A stretch of 64,000 nt of DNA from Pseudomonadota bacterium. GTDB taxonomy: Bacteria; Desulfobacterota; Binatia; Binatales; Binataceae. The notes below the pieces were generated by a model. The model did not search any database. It was given only the letters and a program-made list of their open reading frames with translations, and was not told where the DNA came from. The translations under genes were made by a program, and so were the position numbers. How positions within the stretch are numbered: position 1 is the stretch's first letter; every line of letters begins with the position of its first letter. The stretch is taken from the NCBI GenBank assembly GCA_021324455.1, contig JAJPJA010000103.1, positions 29,439 through 93,438 on the forward strand, given 5' to 3'. This document shows, piece by piece, positions 34,880-42,401 of this stretch.

Positions 34880-36448
34880 ATGTTGAGTGAAACCATCGCG
34901 AGAACTTGCCGCCTGGCCAGGGAGAGGTGGCGCGATCCTGTGGTGCGGCGCAACGCCGGATATCTGATACTTGGCAAGATGCTGGGGTTGGGAATCGTGG
35001 TGTTCCTGATTTCAAAATGGTGGGTACCCAATTCGGTTTACGCCGACGCGGCGCCGCCCCTGCCGCCGCCGCATATCAACGCGATCAACACGGTGTGGAC
35101 GCTGGTCGCGGCCTATCTGGTCTTCTGCATGCAGGTTGGATTCGTGATGCTGGAATCGGGCTTCGCGCGCTCTCGCGAGGCGGTGAATGTTTTGGTCGAA
35201 GGCATCGCCGATACCTGCATCTGCGGCGTTACCTTCTGGCTATGGGGCTTCGGCTTCATGTTCTGTTCGGGAACGCCGTGGATAGGCACGACCGGCTTCA
35301 TGCTGCACGGTCTTCCGGCGACCTACGGCACCACGGGCGTGCCGCTGCTGGCGTACTGGGTATTTCAGTATGCATTCGCGGATACCTGCTCGACGGTAAC
35401 TTCGGGCGCGATGATCGGCCGCTGCGATTTCATCGGCGACCTGCTCTATAGCGTGGGGGTGACCGGCTTTATCTATCCGATCATCGGGCACTGGGCGTGG
35501 GGGCCCGACGGATGGCTGGCCAACATGACGCCGATACCATTTCACGATTTCGCCGGGTCCACCGTGGTTCATACCATCGGCGGAGTAATCTCTCTGGCCG
35601 GCGCGATCGCCCTCGGTCCCCGGCTGGGCCGCGTGTTCAAGCGCGACGGCGGCCAGCCGATGAAACCGCACGATCTGATAATCGGCGCCACCGGCGGATT
35701 GATCCTGTGGTTCGGATGGTACGGGTTCAATCCGGGCAGCACGCTGTCCGCGCTGGACGCGCAGGGAATCGGCCGGGTGTCGTTTAATACCACTCTGGCG
35801 GCGTGCTCGGCGGGTCTGACCTCGCTATTTTATTCCTATTACAAGACCGGCGGAAAATGGGACCTCGCCCTGACGGTCAACGGCTTTCTGGCCGGCCTGG
35901 TGGCGATCACCTGTCCCTGCTACTGGGTCGATCCCGAGGGCGCATTCCTGATCGGAATGGGCGCGGGTATCGTGGTGATTTGGGGAATCGATCTGCTCGA
36001 ATATCTGCGCATCGACGACCCTATCGGCGCGGTTCCGGTGCATGCGGTGGCCGGAATCTGGGGCACGCTTTCGCTGGGGCTGTTTGCGGCCGGCAGATAC
36101 GGCGCGCCCACGCCCACCGGCGCCGATACCAGCACAGTGGTAACGGGTCTGTTTTACGGCGGCGGAATGGGTGTGCTGAAGGCGCAAGCCATCGGCAGCT
36201 TCTCGATCACCATCGCAACCTTCGTCGTGGCGCTGGCTCTGATGTATGCGGTCCAGGGCATATTCCGCCTGCGCATCCCGACCCAAGGCGAAATCGAAGG
36301 GCTCGACCTGCACGAGCACGGGTTTCCCGCTTACCCCGAGTACGTGGTCACAGGCGAGGACGGATGCCCCAAGACGATCGACGACGTTCCGATCGGCCGG
36401 CGCACCGGTTACAAGCTGCCTAGAATCAGGATGAAACAGGCGGGCTGA
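34880..36448 (+). CDS. amt: Ammonium transporter (Amt family), second copy
   Basis: This 522-residue Amt protein has an N-terminal extension carrying an extra hydrophobic helix (residues 28-45) before the Amt core. The pore histidines lie in STVVHTIGGVISLAG and PVHAVAGIWGTLSLG, and the C-terminal GLDLHEHGFPAYPEY tail is the standard form contacted by PII proteins, unlike the first Amt here. ATG 34880 follows AAAAGGAGAT. No glnK is adjacent. A perfect 14-bp hairpin follows, then a small gene for a Fis-type HTH protein. Confidence 0.95.
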   Translation: MLSETIARTCRLARERWRDPVVRRNAGYLILGKMLGLGIVVFLISKWWVPNSVYADAAPPLPPPHINAINTVWTLVAAYLVFCMQVGFVMLESGFARSREAVNVLVEGIADTCICGVTFWLWGFGFMFCSGTPWIGTTGFMLHGLPATYGTTGVPLLAYWVFQYAFADTCSTVTSGAMIGRCDFIGDLLYSVGVTGFIYPIIGHWAWGPDGWLANMTPIPFHDFAGSTVVHTIGGVISLAGAIALGPRLGRVFKRDGGQPMKPHDLIIGATGGLILWFGWYGFNPGSTLSALDAQGIGRVSFNTTLAACSAGLTSLFYSYYKTGGKWDLALTVNGFLAGLVAITCPCYWVDPEGAFLIGMGAGIVVIWGIDLLEYLRIDDPIGAVPVHAVAGIWGTLSLGLFAAGRYGAPTPTGADTSTVVTGLFYGGGMGVLKAQAIGSFSITIATFVVALALMYAVQGIFRLRIPTQGEIEGLDLHEHGFPAYPEYVVTGEDGCPKTIDDVPIGRRTGYKLPRIRMKQAG

Positions 36449-36461
36449 AAGCTGCCGGCGC

Positions 36462-36495
36462 GATGGACCGGCTCCTCTCCCGGAGCCGGTCCATC
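36462..36495 (+). terminator. Perfect 14-bp hairpin after the second amt
   Basis: GATGGACCGGCTCC (36462-36475) pairs perfectly with GGAGCCGGTCCATC (36482-36495) over a 6-base loop, 14 bases past the amt stop. No T-run follows. It may be a factor-dependent terminator, an RNA-stability element or, being a perfect inverted repeat, a protein-binding site ahead of the HTH gene. Confidence 0.55.
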
Positions 36496-36518
36496 AGCGC
36501 CGGTGCCGTGAGGGTGCG

Positions 36519-37064
36519 ATGCCGTTTTGCGGAGTGGGTTCGATGGCCTCTGTACTGCGCCCGGCGTCTGGTAATGATGCCACATCGATTGATACTCATG
36601 TTGCCGGCGTCCGCCCAGCGGCACGCGGCAGCGGTCGAGCGATGGCGCTTGAGCTCCAGCAGCACCGTACGGATGGACCGGCCGGGGCAAGAGCGGACCA
36701 ATCCGAGTCAAGCGCGATGCAACGCGCAAGCGAGGATCTGGCAGAGAGCGAATACCTCAACCTGATCCGCTGGGCGGTGCGCAAGGCTCCGGAGCTGCTG
36801 CGGATGCTGCGGATCGCGTATTTGTTTGGCCAGGATTATTGCTCGCCGCGCTCATTTGCCAATCAGGCCCGCGGCGGCGGGTTGTTCGGAAAATCGCCTT
36901 CGTCCAATGGCCATGACGAGCCGCGCTCGGAAAAGCTCGCGGATGTCGAGCGCGAACACATCCGGCGCGTGCTGACCGAAAGCGCTACCGTGGTGGAGGC
37001 GGCGCTCAAGCTGGGGATCGACAATTCAACCCTGTGGCGCAAGCGCAAACGCTATAATCTGTAG
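36519..37064 (+). CDS. Small Fis-type (NtrC C-terminal-like) HTH protein
   Basis: The frame encodes up to 181 residues; ATG codons at 36543, 36642 and 36717 are alternative starts, the last giving about 115 residues. The C-terminal 45 residues form a Fis-type helix-turn-helix (VEREHIRRVLTE, then EAALKLGIDNSTLWRKRKRY) as found at the end of NtrC-family activators. There is no receiver and no AAA+ sigma-54 domain, so it is a lone DNA-binding domain with an N-terminal helical part. Its place behind amt suggests nitrogen-related control, which is inference. Confidence 0.7.
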   Translation: MPFCGVGSMASVLRPASGNDATSIDTHVAGVRPAARGSGRAMALELQQHRTDGPAGARADQSESSAMQRASEDLAESEYLNLIRWAVRKAPELLRMLRIAYLFGQDYCSPRSFANQARGGGLFGKSPSSNGHDEPRSEKLADVEREHIRRVLTESATVVEAALKLGIDNSTLWRKRKRYNL

Positions 37065-37306
37065 CGCCGGCCAGGTGTATGAGCTTGCGCCAGCATCAGC
37101 TATGCGATTCCTTTTTCAACCGCACCTCTGCTTGAAATCGGGGCAATCGGCCACAAATTAAGCAAATTCCCGGGTCCGCCGGCTGTCAGCGGGCGTCGGC
37201 CTGAAGCTTATCGGCTCACGGACAAGGTTCGTTTCTTGCTTCAAGGGTCAGGGGCGATGCGCGATGGCGTGCGCGTGCGCCCTTGATCTTTTCTCGACGA
37301 CGACGC

Positions 37307-38383
37307 ATGAAACAGCCCGACTTCAAAGAGCTCGACCGCAATGTCGCCCGCGCCCGGATACTGCTGTCCCTGCTGGCGATGTTGTCGTTGTATATCGATC
37401 CCACCGTCGCGGGTGGACTGTTTCATCTGAACACTCTGGCCCTGGTGATCCTGCTGTGCCATCTGGCCTACAGTCTGGCCTTGTACGCGGCGCTCAGGCG
37501 GCAGTTTGCGCTGGGCCGTCTGCCCACGGTCTCGACGGCGCTGGACCTGTTCTTTGCCACCGCGATCGCGTTTCTGACGGAAGGGCAGACCAGCCCCTCG
37601 TACGTGTTTTTCGTCTTCGCGATTATTGCCGTCGGCATCAGGGCGGGACTGCGGCCGACGATTGAAGTCACGCTTTGCAGCGTGGTTCTTTACCTGCTGG
37701 TTATAGCGCTGTCGGACGGGATGACGAATTACTACATGATGAGAGCGGTTTATCTGGCGATTGCCGGCTATCTAATCGGTTTCGTCGGCCAGCAGCGGGG
37801 CGCGTTCGAAGCGCGGATGCATGAGCTGGAGCTGAGCGCCGAGCGGCATACGATTGCGCGCTCCCTGCATGACGGTTACGTGCAGGCGCTGGCGGGAGTA
37901 AATCTGCGGCTTGAAACCTGCCGCGAGCTTCTGGTGCGCGGACGCACCGCCGATGCTCTGGCGCAAGTGACCGACCTGCAACGCGGGGTGGCGCGCGAAT
38001 ACGACGAAGTACGCGAATATATTCGATCGCTGGCCGGGATGCAGGAATCGGGCTCGCGCCAGCTCTCCACGGTGGTATCCGATCCGCTTTTGGAAGTGCA
38101 GGTAAGATTCAGCGCGCGCAGCCTGGGCGGGGAGCAGATCCTGCAGATCATGCTCGAAGGTCTGCGCAACGCGCGCCGGCATGCGATGGCCCACCTGGTC
38201 ACGATCAAAGCCTGGGAAGGCGGCGACAAGGTGCGCATCACCATCGACGACGACGGTATCGGATTCGCCGCGGCGGAAAAGCCGCCCTGGGCGATCGCCT
38301 CGCGCGTGGCCGAGTTCGGCGGCAGCTTGACCATGAACCGCAACGGCTCCGGCCATCTGACCATCGAGATACCAAAGCTTTAG
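37307..38383 (+). CDS. NarL-partner sensor histidine kinase (HisKA_3 type)
   Basis: This 358-residue protein has about six N-terminal transmembrane helices (residues 20-165). A dimerisation/phosphoacceptor domain follows, with His188 in ARSLHDGYVQAL, and then a HATPase domain (EGLRNARRHA N-box, DDDGIGF G-box). There is no periplasmic sensor loop of size, so it may sense the membrane or a small molecule. ATG 37307 is preferred over TTG 37283. The response regulator starts 2 bases after its stop, giving a co-translated pair. Confidence 0.9.
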   Translation: MKQPDFKELDRNVARARILLSLLAMLSLYIDPTVAGGLFHLNTLALVILLCHLAYSLALYAALRRQFALGRLPTVSTALDLFFATAIAFLTEGQTSPSYVFFVFAIIAVGIRAGLRPTIEVTLCSVVLYLLVIALSDGMTNYYMMRAVYLAIAGYLIGFVGQQRGAFEARMHELELSAERHTIARSLHDGYVQALAGVNLRLETCRELLVRGRTADALAQVTDLQRGVAREYDEVREYIRSLAGMQESGSRQLSTVVSDPLLEVQVRFSARSLGGEQILQIMLEGLRNARRHAMAHLVTIKAWEGGDKVRITIDDDGIGFAAAEKPPWAIASRVAEFGGSLTMNRNGSGHLTIEIPKL

Positions 38384-38385
38384 AG

Positions 38386-39015
38386 ATGCGATCTGCAATC
38401 CGCGTCATCCTGGCCGACGACCACGCACTGTTCCGCCAGGGCCTCAAATCGCTGCTGCTTCTGCATCAGGAGATCGAGGTGATGGCCGAAGTTGAGCACG
38501 CCGATGAACTGCTGCCGGTGCTCTCGGAACATCCCTGCGACATCCTGCTGCTCGACCTGCAGATGGATCGCTGGTCGATGGACGACATCGCGCAGTTGGC
38601 GAGCATCGTGAAAGTCATCGTGGTGACCGCCAGCGAGAGCGCGGAGAACGGCGTGCGGGCGCTGCGCCTGGGCGCGCGCGCGATCGTACAGAAGCGCTTC
38701 GCAATCGAAACCTTGATGACCGCGATCGAGGCTGTCGCCGAGGGTCTGGTGTGGATGCCGCCGGCGGTGCAGGCTCATTTTGCTCTTGAGGGTTCGCTTT
38801 GGCGGCCGTTGACCGCGCGCGAAGAGGAAATCGTGCGCCACGTCGCCAGCGGGATGCGCAACGCGCAGGTGGCGCGGCAACTGTCAATCAGCGAAAGCAC
38901 GGTCAAAACCCACCTTAACAACGTCTTTCAGAAGCTGGGTTTGCGCGACCGCCTCGAGCTGACGCATTACGCGATCAAAACCGGCCTGGCGCGAATCCAG
39001 GATGCCGGCCGCTGA
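38386..39015 (+). CDS. NarL/FixJ-family response regulator
   Basis: This 209-residue two-domain regulator has a receiver with the acidic pair in LADDHALFRQG, phosphoacceptor Asp57 (LLLDLQM), a conserved Thr/Ser (VVTAS) and Lys (VQKRF). A LuxR-type HTH follows (LTAREEEIVRHVASG, SISESTVKTHLNNVFQKL). All residues needed for phosphorelay are present. Targets are unknown; the nearest candidates are its own operon and the genes on either side. Confidence 0.94.
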   Translation: MRSAIRVILADDHALFRQGLKSLLLLHQEIEVMAEVEHADELLPVLSEHPCDILLLDLQMDRWSMDDIAQLASIVKVIVVTASESAENGVRALRLGARAIVQKRFAIETLMTAIEAVAEGLVWMPPAVQAHFALEGSLWRPLTAREEEIVRHVASGMRNAQVARQLSISESTVKTHLNNVFQKLGLRDRLELTHYAIKTGLARIQDAGR

Positions 39016-39037
39016 ACGCCGGCCGCCCCGCAACCGC

Positions 39038-39934
39038 TCAGTAGTTCGATTTCAGGCTGACGATGCGCTCGAAGAAAGCCTCCACCTCGGACGGTCCCTG
39101 GCAGTAAACCGCGGGCATGAAGTCGATGACGTTGATGCCCGCCGCGACCACCGCCGGTATCTGCGCCAGGGTCGCGTCCAGATCGACGGTGCGGTCGGAG
39201 CGAAACACCGGACGCAACCCGGTGCGCACGGTGAGCTGGCGCGGATCGCGTCCGCGCGCCTTGAAGGCTGCCTGCAGGCGGGCAATCGGCTCCCTCAGCT
39301 TGTCCGGGTCGCGTTCCATCGGCAGCCATCCGTCGCCCAGCTCGGCAATGCGTTCGGCGTTGCGCGGCGTCGGCTCGATTCCGAACCACAGCGGGACATG
39401 CTTCTGCACCGTGAAGGGGGTGGAATAGAGCTGCTTGAACGAAACCGTATCGCCCTCAAAACTGGCCGGCGCCTTGCTCCATAACTCCCTGCATACACGC
39501 ACCTGCTCCCACATCCGCGCGAAGCGCCGCTCCCACGGTACGCCGCAGGCGTCATATTCCTGTTTTTGCCATCCGGTGCCCAGGCCGATCTCGATGCGTC
39601 CGCGGGAGATCACGTCCAAGGTGGCGAGTTGCTTGGCCAGCAGCACCGCGGGCCGCAGCGGTGAGATGATGATACCGCTGGAAAGCCGGATCCGCTCGGT
39701 CGCGCCGGCCACGGCGGCCAGCACCGTAACGGGTTCGTACCATGGCGTGGAGGGAGCGGCGGGAAACCGGCCGTACGGATATTTGCCGGTATCCTCGCTC
39801 ATGATTACGTGATCGACCACGTTTACCTGGTCGACGCCCTTGCGATCGGCGATGCGTGCGATGTCGAGTATCGGGGCGAAATCGCCGCCAAACCAGTTCT
39901 GCATCCCGAAGAGACTGATTGCGATTCTGATCAT
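39038..39934 (-). CDS. LLM-class oxidoreductase, TIGR03619-like
   Basis: This 298-residue luciferase-like TIM-barrel has RIRLSSGIIISPLRPAVL, LDVISRGRIEIGLGTGWQ and a C-terminal PAVVAAGINVIDFMPA strand. It differs markedly from the LLM protein at 27699, so the two are not recent duplicates. By family it is probably F420-dependent, but FMN use cannot be excluded. It is convergent with the response regulator gene and separated by only 22 bases. Confidence 0.88.
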   Translation of the reverse strand: MIRIAISLFGMQNWFGGDFAPILDIARIADRKGVDQVNVVDHVIMSEDTGKYPYGRFPAAPSTPWYEPVTVLAAVAGATERIRLSSGIIISPLRPAVLLAKQLATLDVISRGRIEIGLGTGWQKQEYDACGVPWERRFARMWEQVRVCRELWSKAPASFEGDTVSFKQLYSTPFTVQKHVPLWFGIEPTPRNAERIAELGDGWLPMERDPDKLREPIARLQAAFKARGRDPRQLTVRTGLRPVFRSDRTVDLDATLAQIPAVVAAGINVIDFMPAVYCQGPSEVEAFFERIVSLKSNY

Positions 39935-40133
39935 GGGCCAAAGTTAGCCAATTCGGGGCGGCAAAAAAACCGCGTCCGCGTTGGTACCGCAAGCTTGCAT
40001 CCGGCCTGGCGCGAGCTTGTCAATCAGCGGCAGCGGTTATCAAGTTGCCGCGATTCAGTGAATAATGCCGCAAATAATGCTATTGCGGTTACGCCGGGTT
40101 GACGCGCCGAACCGCTCTCGGCAGCCTGAAATT

Positions 40134-40406
40134 ATGACCCGGATTCAAAGATTTGCCGCTTTCGCGTCAGCTGTTACGCTCTGTGCTCTGATTGGCGGTT
40201 GTTCGTCGGCCAATAACGCTCCGCCGGCCCCGGTCGTGGTGCCGCCGTCGCCGGTCACCACCAGTTCAAGTTCGACCACCAGCAACACCACCACCACCAC
40301 GCAGCCCGACGGCACCGTGGTCAAGGAAACGACGACCACGACCACCAGCAACGGCCGCGTCACGCGCAAAGAGGTAGTCACGACCTTCGCGTATCCGGCG
40401 CCGTGA
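40134..40406 (+). CDS. Small Thr/Ser-rich lipoprotein
   Basis: This 90-residue product has a signal peptide with lipobox IGGC (Cys23). A linker of Pro, Ser and long Thr runs (residues 40-75) and a short charged end follow. The low-complexity Thr-rich part is encoded by repeated acc/acg codons, which could allow slippage. ATG 40134 is chosen because the signal peptide starts there; the frame is open 69 bases earlier. No family was recognised. Confidence 0.65.
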   Translation: MTRIQRFAAFASAVTLCALIGGCSSANNAPPAPVVVPPSPVTTSSSSTTSNTTTTTQPDGTVVKETTTTTTSNGRVTRKEVVTTFAYPAP

Positions 40407-40543
40407 ACCTGTCCGCCGGATGGTTGGTGGAAAATAGCGGCAACTGAGGGCGCCGGGAACCTTCCCGCGCCCCTTGCGTGTCATTCCTCGCTCAGCCAGG
40501 TCATGGCATAAAACCGGCCATCAGGCTGAGGTCGAGGTGCGCT

Positions 40544-40818
40544 ATGAAATTACCAGGCAAGGTACGCGCGCGGCGTTGAAGGGGAGATCACCGCGGCGGG
40601 CGGCAAGGCGACGTCACCGATCGGGATCAGATGAACCAGGCCGCCAGGCGGGCGCGGCGCGGTGCGGTCCGATCGATGTGCTGCTCAACAATGCGGCTAC
40701 ATACTTCGAACCCACGAATCAGAGCCTCGAATACGGCCGCAAGGTGATGGACATCAATGTATTTGGAATTGCGATCGCCGCCCGATCGGTGTTTCCGTTC
40801 TTGATCGGCAACTCCGCC
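40544..40818 (+). pseudogene. Decayed short-chain dehydrogenase/reductase (SDR) remnant
   Basis: Four pieces of an SDR appear in order but in shifting frames: MKLPGKV at 40544, EITAAGGKA near 40584, GDVTDRDQMNQAA at 40607, and PIDVLLNNAATYFEP to MDINVFGIAIAARS near 40667-40790. The last holds the NNA cofactor motif. The TGxxxGxG nucleotide-binding motif and the Tyr-Lys active site are missing, and a stop follows codon 11. At least three frameshifts plus deletions are needed to explain it. The remnant ends against the convergent thiolase-like gene, which may have been the breakpoint. Confidence 0.75.
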
Positions 40819-40832
40819 ATGGCGTCCGCCGT

Positions 40833-42005
40833 TCAGCTCCATCGCCCCAAAATCAGACCGCTCATCCCGGCGCTGACCAGGACGTGCTCCACGTCAGAGA
40901 CCTGGTTGACCGCGGCGCCGCGCAGTTGCCGCACGGCTTCATTGATGTGATTGACGCCGTGAATGTAAGCCTCGCCCAGCAGACCGCCGTGCGTATTGAC
41001 CGGCAGTGAACCGCCGGGTCCGATATTGCCGCTCTGGATAAAGTCGCGCGCCTCGCCGCGGCCGCAGAAACCGAACTCCTCCAGATGCATGAACACGATG
41101 GGGCTGAAGTGATCGTAGAGCATCGCGGCCTGAATGTCGCGCGGACGCAAGCCCGACTGGGTCCACAACTGTCGGCCGATAGCGCCGATTTCCGGCATCC
41201 CGGCGATGTCGTCATGGTAGTAATCCGATACGATATCGCCGCCCCACAGCGCGCACTGCGCCGCGGCCGCGATTCGCGCCGGAGGACGGCGCAAGTCGCG
41301 GGCGCGCTCGCGGCCGGTTATCACCAGCGCGACGCCGCCGTCGCTTTCCTGGCAGCAGTCCAGCAACCGCAGCACCGGCTCGACGATCCAGCGGGAATTC
41401 TGATGCTCCTCCAAAGTAATCGGACGCTGATAGAAATACGCATTGGGATTGGCGGCGGCGTAGCTGCGGCATGCGACTGAGTAATGGCCGAAATCCTCAT
41501 TAGTCACTCCGTAAGCATGCATGTAGCGCTGAAAATGGAGCGCGGCCCATTTTGCCGGAGTATCCAGACCGAAAGGAATGTACCATCGCCACCAGAAACT
41601 GCCGCTAGGCGAAACCTGCGCCGGTCCCTGCGGCAGACCGAAGCGGCGGCCGGATCGTTCGTTGAACGCGCGATAAATCAGCACCACATTGGCGGCGCCG
41701 GCGGCGATGGCCGCCGCCGCATGCATCACCACCGCGCAGGTCGCAGCTCCGCCGTACGGCGCGCGCGAGTAATAGCTCAGCTCCTTAACCCCCACAATCC
41801 GCATCAGCTCCAATTCGCCGCTGCTGTCCAGCGTGTAAGTCACCATCCCGTCGACATCGGCCGGCTCCAGTCCGGCGTCATCGAGCGCCGCCAACGACGC
41901 TTCGGCGGCGAGCTGCAGTTCACTGCGGCCCGAGTTCCTGGAAAACTCCGTCTGTCCGATTCCGGCGATCAGCGCGCGATCGGGGATTGCGGATGCCATA
42001 GTCAT
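40833..42005 (-). CDS. Thiolase-like (SCP-x/lipid-transfer type) protein, second copy
   Basis: This 390-residue thiolase-fold protein begins RALIAGIGQTEFSR and has a LYDHFSP segment aligned with YDAFT of the first copy. It ends LVSAGMSGLILGR. The N-CxSG nucleophile motif is not seen (APYGGAATCAVV instead). The glycine-rich C-terminal loop reads NTHGGLLGEAYIHGVNH. As in the first copy this points to an Ltp2-like aldolase or scaffold rather than a condensing thiolase. Its start overlaps the DUF35 gene by four bases (ATGA), tying the pair together. Confidence 0.88.
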   Translation of the reverse strand: MTMASAIPDRALIAGIGQTEFSRNSGRSELQLAAEASLAALDDAGLEPADVDGMVTYTLDSSGELELMRIVGVKELSYYSRAPYGGAATCAVVMHAAAAIAAGAANVVLIYRAFNERSGRRFGLPQGPAQVSPSGSFWWRWYIPFGLDTPAKWAALHFQRYMHAYGVTNEDFGHYSVACRSYAAANPNAYFYQRPITLEEHQNSRWIVEPVLRLLDCCQESDGGVALVITGRERARDLRRPPARIAAAAQCALWGGDIVSDYYHDDIAGMPEIGAIGRQLWTQSGLRPRDIQAAMLYDHFSPIVFMHLEEFGFCGRGEARDFIQSGNIGPGGSLPVNTHGGLLGEAYIHGVNHINEAVRQLRGAAVNQVSDVEHVLVSAGMSGLILGRWS

Positions 42006-42400
42006 CTCCGGGCGGGGCGGAACTGATGCAGGCGGAGGCCGTTTTCGAAATCGGCGAAAAACACCTCCACCGGCATCCCGTTGCGGATTTCATCAATCGC
42101 GGCGCCGGACAGATTCGAGACCAGCCGCGCGCCCTCTTCCAGTTCGATCAGCGCGACCACCACCGGGTCGCCGCCGCTTTCGATCGGCGTATGGCGCGGG
42201 ATGACGTAGCTGTAAAGCGTGCCGCGGCCGCTGGCCCGATCGACGCGCCAGTCCAGCGAATGGCAGAACGGGCAGACCGGCGCCGGCGGATGGCGCATCC
42301 GGTTGCATCTGGCGCAGCGCTGGAGCCGCAGTTCTCCGGCTGCGACTCCGTCCCAGAAGAATTGGTCGTCGCGGGTGATGAGGGGCGCGGTGCGTTTCAT
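42002..42400 (-). CDS. DUF35 OB-fold/Zn-ribbon protein, second copy
   Basis: This 132-residue protein has a zinc ribbon with CARC and CPFC pairs, then an OB-fold with GRGTLYSYVIPRH and VVALIELEEGARLVSNL strands. ATG 42400 starts one base after the CoA transferase stop; longer frames lie inside that gene. With the thiolase-like protein encoded next it should form a heteromeric acyl-CoA enzyme of the Ltp2-ChsH2 kind. The order DUF35-thiolase is the reverse of the pair at 18.4-20.1 kb. Confidence 0.9.
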   Translation of the reverse strand: MKRTAPLITRDDQFFWDGVAAGELRLQRCARCNRMRHPPAPVCPFCHSLDWRVDRASGRGTLYSYVIPRHTPIESGGDPVVVALIELEEGARLVSNLSGAAIDEIRNGMPVEVFFADFENGLRLHQFRPARR

Positions 42401-42401
42401 C

